From assembly GCA_902812405.1 (NCBI GenBank), contig CADDZI010000024.1, forward strand, positions 1 through 35,591: DNA of 35,591 nucleotides. The letters run 5' to 3'. The translations under genes were made by a program, and so were the position numbers. This document shows positions 30,242 through 35,591 of the stretch, one piece after another. Position 1 is the stretch's first letter; each line of letters opens with the position of its first letter. This DNA comes from a bacterium. Its GTDB lineage: Bacteria; Vulcanimicrobiota; Vulcanimicrobiia; Eremiobacterales; Eremiobacteraceae. The notes below the pieces were generated by a model, which saw only the letters and a list, made by a program, of their open reading frames with translations, ran no database searches and was not told where the DNA came from.

Positions 30242-30844
30242 ATGAAATCGAAAGCACGTTCGCTTCCCGCGCCGCTCATCGTTGCTCCCGCCAAGAGCGT
30301 CCATAACCGGCGCATGCCCGGCATTCTCATTTTGGACGCCCGGCGCAGAGTACTCTTTGCCAACAGCGCCTGCTTCGCGATGCTCAAGCCCGTCGCCGGC
30401 GCAGACCTGCGTTTGGGCTCCGGCAGTGCCCTCCCCGACAATCTGCAGCCTCTGCTGGAGGATGTGGAGAAACGCTTGGCGGGCGTGCCGGAATCGTGCA
30501 ACGTCATCCTGCCCTCGTACGACATCTGCGTCCGCGCCTGCAAGCTCCACGATCACGGCGACCCAGCCGTGTTGCTCTTGGTCGAGCGGGCCAGCCGCCA
30601 GGACGTCGTGCGCAGCGCACTGGCCAACTATCCCCTGACGCCGCGCGAGACCGAAGTCGCCGAGCTTGTGCTGCGCGGCTATCCCAACCGGCACATCGCC
30701 GATCAACTCGTGTTGGCCGAGTCCACGGTGGAAGACCACCTCAAACGCATCTTCGCCAAGGTCGGCGTGCGGTCGCGTTCCGCGCTGGCCTCGAAAATTC
30801 TCGGGATTAGGGAAGAAGCCGCAGGCCACGCCGGCGCGGGCTAG
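30242..30844 (+). CDS. LuxR-family regulator with PAS-like sensor region
   Basis: A 200-residue regulator. The N-terminal part (about 25-120) has GILILDARRRVLFANSACFAML, the opening of a PAS-like domain, and further strands to VLLLVERAS. The C-terminal LuxR-type domain has LTPRETEVAELVLRGYPNRHIADQL and ESTVEDHLKRIFAKVGV, the recognition helix being around STVEDHLKRI. There is no receiver domain. It ends 32 bases before gcvT, so it may be co-transcribed with, or regulate, the glycine cleavage operon. I saw no glycine riboswitch in this gap. No ribosome site stands out at the ATG 30242; ATG 30314 is an alternative. Confidence 0.85.
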   Translation: MKSKARSLPAPLIVAPAKSVHNRRMPGILILDARRRVLFANSACFAMLKPVAGADLRLGSGSALPDNLQPLLEDVEKRLAGVPESCNVILPSYDICVRACKLHDHGDPAVLLLVERASRQDVVRSALANYPLTPRETEVAELVLRGYPNRHIADQLVLAESTVEDHLKRIFAKVGVRSRSALASKILGIREEAAGHAGAG

Positions 30845-30876
30845 GACGGTTTTCCCGCACCGCCGAAGCGTCAACG

Positions 30877-31986
30877 GTGCTCACTTCAGCCGCCAAGACG
30901 GCGCTCTACGGGGCGCACGTCTCCCTGGGCGCCAAGATGTCCCCCTTCGGGGGATTTCTTATGCCCATTGTCTACACGAGCATCCTCGACGAGCACAAGG
31001 CGGTGCGCACCGCTGCCGGTCTCTTCGACCTCTCGCACATGGGGCAGCTTGTCGCCCGCGGCCCGGCTGTCGCCGAATGGCTGGATCGGCTCACGGTCAA
31101 TCGGGTTGCCGGCATGCGCGAGGGGCAAGCCCGCTACAACATCTTCACCAACGAACGGGGCGGCGCGCACGACGACGCCATCCTCTACCGATTTCCCGAG
31201 GATTGGCTGATTGTCGTCAACGCCGCCAACACGGCCAAAATGTGGGAGCTCTTGCAGGCGTCAAAACCGGCGCAGGTCGCTTTGGAGAACCGGACGCCGC
31301 AGTCTGCGCTCATCGCGATCCAGGGACCGCGGGCCGCGGAGATCCTGGCGCCCTTGTGCGGCGCTGACCTCGATGGATTGCGCTCATACCACGCGCTGCG
31401 GACACGCCTGGCAGATGGTGCGGGTGGTGTCGAGGTCGAGATAGCGCGCACGGGCTACACCGGTGAAGACGGCTTTGAGATCTTTTTGCCCGCCGGCGCC
31501 GCGCCCGCCGTGTGGGAGCGGCTCTTGGTTGCCGGCACCACCCACGGGTTGCGGCCGGCTGGACTCGGCGCACGTGATGTGCTGCGGCTGGAGGCCGGCA
31601 TGCCGCTCTACGGGCACGAGCTGGACGAAGATATCACGCCCCTGCAAGCCGGGCTGGGGTGGGCGGTGAGGTGGGAGAAATCGGACTTCATCGGCAAAAC
31701 CGCTCTTGCCGCCCAGAAAGCGGCCGACGACTACGATCGGATCGTCGGCGTGGTGATGGACGGAAAGGCGCCGGCCCGCGCAGGATATGCCGTTCACGCG
31801 GATGGGCGCCGCGTCGGTGAGGTGCGCAGCGGGTCGATCGCACCGGCTCTGGGCGGTCGCAACATCGCGACCGCGCTGGTTGCCAAGGCGGCCAGCGCTC
31901 CGGGGACCCGTTTGACAATCGAGATTCGCGGCACGGAACACCCGGCGACCGTGGTGCCCCTGCCTTTCTACAAGCGCCCGGCCTGA
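30877..31986 (+). CDS. gcvT: Aminomethyltransferase, T protein of the glycine cleavage system
   Basis: A 369-residue T protein that takes the aminomethyl group from lipoylated GcvH to THF, giving methylene-THF and ammonia. Family blocks are LYGAHVSLGAKMSPFGGFLMP near the start and GLFDLSHMGQ. NRVAGMREGQARYNIFTNERGGAHDDAI, RTGYTGEDGFEIFLP, and RDVLRLEAGMPLYGHELDEDITPLQAGL follow. The start is GTG 30877, without a clear ribosome site, fixed by family alignment. It leads a four-gene operon and ends 19 bases before gcvH. Confidence 0.95.
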   Translation: MLTSAAKTALYGAHVSLGAKMSPFGGFLMPIVYTSILDEHKAVRTAAGLFDLSHMGQLVARGPAVAEWLDRLTVNRVAGMREGQARYNIFTNERGGAHDDAILYRFPEDWLIVVNAANTAKMWELLQASKPAQVALENRTPQSALIAIQGPRAAEILAPLCGADLDGLRSYHALRTRLADGAGGVEVEIARTGYTGEDGFEIFLPAGAAPAVWERLLVAGTTHGLRPAGLGARDVLRLEAGMPLYGHELDEDITPLQAGLGWAVRWEKSDFIGKTALAAQKAADDYDRIVGVVMDGKAPARAGYAVHADGRRVGEVRSGSIAPALGGRNIATALVAKAASAPGTRLTIEIRGTEHPATVVPLPFYKRPA

Positions 31987-32005
31987 GGAGCGAGGGGAAA
32001 CCAAC

Positions 32006-32389
32006 ATGTCACAGCCCGCAGACCGCTTCTACACCAAAGAGCACGAATGGGTGAAGATAGAAGGCCAAACCGCGACGGTCGGGATCACCGACTACGCGCA
32101 GTCGTCCTTGGGCGACATCGTGTACGTTGAATTGCCCGCACCGGGCGCCGCGCTCGAGCGCGGCAAGCCGCTGGGCGTCGTGGAATCCGTCAAGGCCGTG
32201 TCGGACATCTACGCGCCGTTACCGGGCACCGTTGCCGAGGTCAATGCCGCCGTCGAGGACGATCCGGCGCTCGTCAACCGGGATCCGTTCGGCGAAGGCT
32301 GGCTTATCAAAGTCAGCCTGACGGGCGATGCCTCGCCGGACGGACTTTTGGATGCCGCAGCCTACGCCGAGTTCGTGAGGTCGTTATGA
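32006..32389 (+). CDS. gcvH: Glycine cleavage H protein
   Basis: A 127-residue lipoyl carrier. The lipoylated lysine is K63 in GVVESVKAVSDIYAP. KEHEWVKIEG, VGITDYAQSSLGDIVYVELP and NRDPFGEGWLIKV are standard. GAGGGGAAACCAAC precedes ATG 32006, a strong ribosome site. Its stop overlaps the gcvPA ATG by four bases. Confidence 0.97.
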   Translation: MSQPADRFYTKEHEWVKIEGQTATVGITDYAQSSLGDIVYVELPAPGAALERGKPLGVVESVKAVSDIYAPLPGTVAEVNAAVEDDPALVNRDPFGEGWLIKVSLTGDASPDGLLDAAAYAEFVRSL

Positions 32390-33738
32390 GCGGCTACGCT
32401 CCGCACACCGAACGCGACATCCAGGCGATGCTCGAGGTCATCGGGGCGCCCAGCCTCGAGGCGCTGTCATCAGTGCCGGACGGCCTTGAGCTGCGCGCTC
32501 ACCTCGACCTGCCGCCGCCGATGCCCGAATCCCAGGCCTTTGCTCATCTGCGCAGGCTTGCCGAGGCCAATCAGGCTGCTCGGATGACGTCCTTCCTTGG
32601 GGCAGGCGCATACCGCCACTACCGCCCGCCCGCCGTGTCATGGTTTGCCACCCGCTCCGAGTTTTTGACCGCCTACACGCCCTACCAGGCGGAAGCCAGC
32701 CAGGGTACGTTGCAAGCGATCTACGAATGGCAGACGTACATCAGCCTACTCACCGGCATGGACGTCAGCAACGCCTCTCTCTACGACGGAGCGACGGCTC
32801 TCGTCGAAGGGGTGATCATGGCCCTGCACGCGACAGGCAAGCGCCGGGTGGCGGTCAGTCTGGGCGTGCACCCGATGTACCGCGCAGTGCTGGCAACCTA
32901 CGCCGCGGGTATGGGGCTCGAGGTGCGGGAACTGCCGATGGACGAGCGCGGCCTCACCGTCTGCGAGGAACAGGCGTTGGACGGAGTGTCGTGCCTGGCG
33001 ATTCAGAGCCCAAACTTCTTCGGCTGCATCGAAGACGTGCCGACGGCAGCCCGCGCCGTGCACGCCGCCGGAGGGCTGTGCATCGCCGTGACAGCCGAAG
33101 CTCTCGCGCTGGCAGTCTTGCAGACGCCGCGCGAGGCGGGAGCCGACATTGCGCTCGGGGAGGCGCAATCGTTCGGTTTGCCGGTCGGGTACGGCGGGCC
33201 GTACGTCGGGTTCATCGCAACGACGCGCGAGCACGTGCGTCGGCTGCCGGGCCGGCTCGTCGGCGAGACGCGCGACGTTGACGGGCGCCGGGCCTTCGTC
33301 CTGACGCTGCAGGGACGCGAACAGCACATCCGGCGCGAGCTGGCAACGTCCAATATCTGCACCAACCAGGCTCTGTGCGCGCTGATGGCGACCGTCTACC
33401 TGGCGACCGTGGGTAGCCATGGTCTGCAGGCGATCGCCGCCACCAATCTGGAACGCGCGCGGCGGTTGCGCGACGCCCTGTGCGCCCTGGAGGGATTCTC
33501 GCAAACCTTCGCCGCGCCGTTCTTCAACGAGGTCTGCATCCGAACACCCGTGGCGGCAGAGCGTCTGGCGGCCCGGTTCTACGAGAAGGGCATCCTGGCC
33601 GGCCTGCCGCTCTCCCGCTTTTATCCTGGCCGCGACAACGATCTGCTCGTCTGCGCCACCGAGCTGACCTCGCCCGAGGATATCGCCCGCTTCGCCCGCG
33701 CTGTAGCTGCCGAGGTGCCGCATGCGGCAGTGGCCTAA
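32386..33738 (+). CDS. gcvPA: Glycine dehydrogenase (decarboxylating), subunit 1
   Basis: A 450-residue N-terminal half of P protein, encoded separately as in Firmicutes, Thermotoga and related groups. Motifs are MTSFLGAGAYRHYRPPAV, TAYTPYQAEASQGTLQAIYEWQ, and GMDVSNASLYDGATALVEGV. IQSPNFFGCIED and QHIRRELATSNICTNQALCAL also fit. It pairs with GcvPB for the PLP-dependent decarboxylation of glycine. Overlaps: four bases with gcvH, 17 with gcvPB. Confidence 0.96.
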   Translation: MSGYAPHTERDIQAMLEVIGAPSLEALSSVPDGLELRAHLDLPPPMPESQAFAHLRRLAEANQAARMTSFLGAGAYRHYRPPAVSWFATRSEFLTAYTPYQAEASQGTLQAIYEWQTYISLLTGMDVSNASLYDGATALVEGVIMALHATGKRRVAVSLGVHPMYRAVLATYAAGMGLEVRELPMDERGLTVCEEQALDGVSCLAIQSPNFFGCIEDVPTAARAVHAAGGLCIAVTAEALALAVLQTPREAGADIALGEAQSFGLPVGYGGPYVGFIATTREHVRRLPGRLVGETRDVDGRRAFVLTLQGREQHIRRELATSNICTNQALCALMATVYLATVGSHGLQAIAATNLERARRLRDALCALEGFSQTFAAPFFNEVCIRTPVAAERLAARFYEKGILAGLPLSRFYPGRDNDLLVCATELTSPEDIARFARAVAAEVPHAAVA

Positions 33739-35221
33739 GGAAGGCGTGCCCCTCCTTTTCGAGCAGGGAGCACCCGGCCGGGGTTCACGGTTCGTCGAGG
33801 ATGCGGGCCGGCCCGAGGATTTCCTGGACCCGGCACTGTTGCGGCGCAGACTCCCGCTGCCCGACCTGGCGGAGCCCGAGGTCGCTCGGCACTTTACGCG
33901 CCTCTCGCAGCGCAACTTCTCGGTGGACGGCAACTTCTATCCGCTGGGCTCGTGCACGATGAAGTATAACCCTAAGCTCAACGAGGCGGCAGCGGCGTAC
34001 GAGGGCTTCACCGAATTGCACCCGTTTGCGCCGGACGCCGGCGCGCAGGGGGCGCTGCACCTGCTGTGGGACATGCAGCGCTGGCTGAGCGAGCTCTTCG
34101 GGATGGCGGAGTTTTCGCTCATGCCGGCCGCCGGAGCCCACGGTGAGATCACGGCCATGCTCATGGCCAAGAAGTACTTCGCGCAGATCGGGCAGCCTGA
34201 GCGTCATGTCTGCCTCGTGCCCGACACGGCGCACGGCACGAATCCGGCCAGTGCGGCGATGGTGGGCTATCGTGTCGTCGCCATTCCCTCCACGCGGCGC
34301 GGGCGCACGGATGTGGGCGCCCTGCGCGCCCGCCTGGACGGGGCGACGGCCGTCTGCATGATGACCAACCCCAACACGCTGGGGCTGTTCGAGGACGACA
34401 TCGTGGACATCACCCGCGCCGTGCACGATGCCGGTGGGCTCATGTACTACGATGGCGCAAATGCCAACGCGATCGTCGGCCTGACGCGCCCGGGCGACAT
34501 GGGCTTCGACCTGCTCCACCTGAACCTGCACAAGACGTTTTCGGTGCCGCACGGCGGGGGCGGCCCCGGATCTGGCCCGGTCGGCGCGAGCGAGCGCCTG
34601 GCACGGTACCTGCCCCAACCGCTCGTGACGCGCCGTGGCGACGGCGGCTTCGCCCTGGAGTGGGATCGGCCGGACAGCATCGGCCCGGTGCGCGCATTTT
34701 GGTCGCATTTCTTGGCCATCGTGCGGGCCTATGCGTACATCATCGTTCACGGCGTCGAAGGGCTGCAGGCCAACAGCCGACTGGCCGTGCTCAACGCGAA
34801 TTACGTACGGGCCCGCCTCAAGGGTGTCCTGAGCGTACCCTACGAGGATCTCTGCCGCCATGAGTTCGTCTGTTCGGCCGAGGATCTCAAACGCGCGACC
34901 GGTGTGCGCGCTCTGGATCTGGCCAAAGGCCTGTTGGATGCGGGCATCCACGCACCGACGATGTACTGGCCGCACGTCGTCCCCGAGTGTCTCATGATCG
35001 AACCGACCGAAACGGAGACCAAAGAAACACTGGATGAGTTCGTCCGCGTCCTGAGCTCGCTCGTTGCGCGCGCACGCGAGGATCCGTCGGCGCTTGCCGC
35101 TCTCCCGCTCCACACGCCCGTCCGCCGCGTGGACGAAGCGCAGGCCGGACGCTTGGCCAACAAAGGCATCGGACTGCGCTGGGAGCCGCCGGCCGCAGAC
35201 GCCTCGCCCAACGGAACGTGA
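33722..35221 (+). CDS. gcvPB: Glycine dehydrogenase (decarboxylating), subunit 2
   Basis: A 499-residue C-terminal half of P protein with the PLP site. The Schiff-base lysine is K271 in LLHLNLHKTFSVPHGGGGPG, preceded by the FYPLGSCTMKYNPK block (72-85) and the AGAHGEITAML block (137-147). PDTAHGTNPASAAM and TNPNTLGLFE are standard. The length is usual for a split GcvP. It overlaps gcvPA by 17 bases, and its stop codon overlaps the Nudix start (GTGA). The L protein gene (lpd) is not in the window. Confidence 0.97.
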   Translation: MRQWPKEGVPLLFEQGAPGRGSRFVEDAGRPEDFLDPALLRRRLPLPDLAEPEVARHFTRLSQRNFSVDGNFYPLGSCTMKYNPKLNEAAAAYEGFTELHPFAPDAGAQGALHLLWDMQRWLSELFGMAEFSLMPAAGAHGEITAMLMAKKYFAQIGQPERHVCLVPDTAHGTNPASAAMVGYRVVAIPSTRRGRTDVGALRARLDGATAVCMMTNPNTLGLFEDDIVDITRAVHDAGGLMYYDGANANAIVGLTRPGDMGFDLLHLNLHKTFSVPHGGGGPGSGPVGASERLARYLPQPLVTRRGDGGFALEWDRPDSIGPVRAFWSHFLAIVRAYAYIIVHGVEGLQANSRLAVLNANYVRARLKGVLSVPYEDLCRHEFVCSAEDLKRATGVRALDLAKGLLDAGIHAPTMYWPHVVPECLMIEPTETETKETLDEFVRVLSSLVARAREDPSALAALPLHTPVRRVDEAQAGRLANKGIGLRWEPPAADASPNGT

Positions 35222-35591
35222 GTGCGCGGCGGCGCCGTTCGCGCAAGACCCAGGCCGGCGGACCTCAGCCTACCCACGCGGCAGACAAGCGCTTTACACG
35301 CGTCTACGAGCGTTCGGCAGGCGGACTCGTCCTGCGTCGCGTCGGCGCTCACTACGAAGGCCTCGTCATTGGGCGGTCGAGGCCGCGCATTTGGTCGCTG
35401 CCGAAGGGACATATCGAGTCCAACGAGACGGTGGAAGAGGCCGCTGTGCGCGAGGTAGAGGAAGAAACCGGCGTGCGGGCTGCGATCGTCACGAAACTGG
35501 ATGCGATCCGCTACTGGTTCTACGCGAACCGCGCCAAGCACAGCAAGGTCGTGCATTTTTTCCTCATGCGCTACGTGAGCGGGCAACCGAC
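35218..35591 (+). CDS. Nudix hydrolase, N-terminal part, cut by window edge
   Basis: Read from GTG 35218, overlapping the gcvPB stop by four bases (GTGA), the frame stays open to the window end, about 124 residues. The Nudix box G-x5-E-x7-REV-x-EE-x-G appears as GHIESNETVEEAAV then REVEEETGV, complete with metal-binding glutamates. Upstream, SAGGLVLRRVG and WSLPKGHIE give the family N-terminus. The first ~22 residues are basic and probably disordered. Nudix enzymes hydrolyse NDP-X compounds; substrate cannot be read. Co-transcribed with the gcv genes. Confidence 0.85.
   Translation, partial: MSARRRRSRKTQAGGPQPTHAADKRFTRVYERSAGGLVLRRVGAHYEGLVIGRSRPRIWSLPKGHIESNETVEEAAVREVEEETGVRAAIVTKLDAIRYWFYANRAKHSKVVHFFLMRYVSGQP

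Noticed and set aside
33785-35113. Minus-strand 442-codon open frame
   Set aside because: Antisense to gcvPB, with no family motif.

Overview
This is a high-GC, gene-dense bacterial chromosomal segment with no tRNA, rRNA, phage, transposase or CRISPR array that I could find. The order trmD, rplS, lepB, rbgA, rnhB, yraN, together with a split glycine decarboxylase (gcvPA/gcvPB) and a small one-chain SpeD, is typical of Firmicutes-like (Terrabacteria) lineages. The base composition and the mix of surface-glycan genes suggest an uncultivated high-GC phylum; Vulcanimicrobiota/Eremiobacterota is one candidate. That placement is a guess from gene order and would need a marker-gene tree.

Layout. 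(1) 1-13.6 kb is a surface-glycan and envelope region. It holds four soluble glycosyltransferases: two GT4 genes (one cut by the window edge), one GT2, and one protein built from two fused GT halves. It also holds a GT-C membrane glycosyltransferase, an ABC-2 exporter downstream of metF, and two sulfotransferase genes. Each sulfotransferase is divergent from a homologous ~150-residue protein of unknown function. This duplicated divergent pair (6.8-8.3 kb and 10.7-12.2 kb) is the most novel feature of the window. Between the copies is a small envelope operon (membrane protein, UspA-like, LolA-like) and a GT2 gene. (2) 13.6-20.4 kb on the minus strand is a long housekeeping run: trmD, then a promoter and rplS, signal peptidase, NodB-like deacetylase, second signal peptidase, rbgA, rnhB, yraN, Ser/Thr kinase and GT-C. 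Most junctions overlap or nearly abut. (3) 20.4-23.7 kb on the plus strand has a TPR protein, a FemAB/GNAT-like protein and a formyltransferase-like/GINT1-like fusion. (4) 23.8-27.2 kb has an unknown protein, TatA, a lytic transglycosylase, a beta-carbonic anhydrase with a probable N-terminal frameshift, a YtxH-like protein, prp and rplU. The usual rpmA is absent next to prp. (5) 27.5-28.9 kb is speD-speE behind a clear sigma70-type promoter. (6) 28.9-30.2 kb contains dispersed GGTCGCGC-AA-GCGCGACC palindromes around a NarL-type response regulator. (7) 30.2-35.6 kb is a LuxR-type regulator followed by gcvT-gcvH-gcvPA-gcvPB and a Nudix hydrolase that runs off the window.

How the genes work together. 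The first region probably builds, sulfates and exports an extracellular glycan or glycolipid; the exact product cannot be read from sequence. The central operon links ribosome maturation to protein export. The polyamine and glycine-cleavage operons are compact and complete except for the lipoamide dehydrogenase (L protein), which is not in the window.
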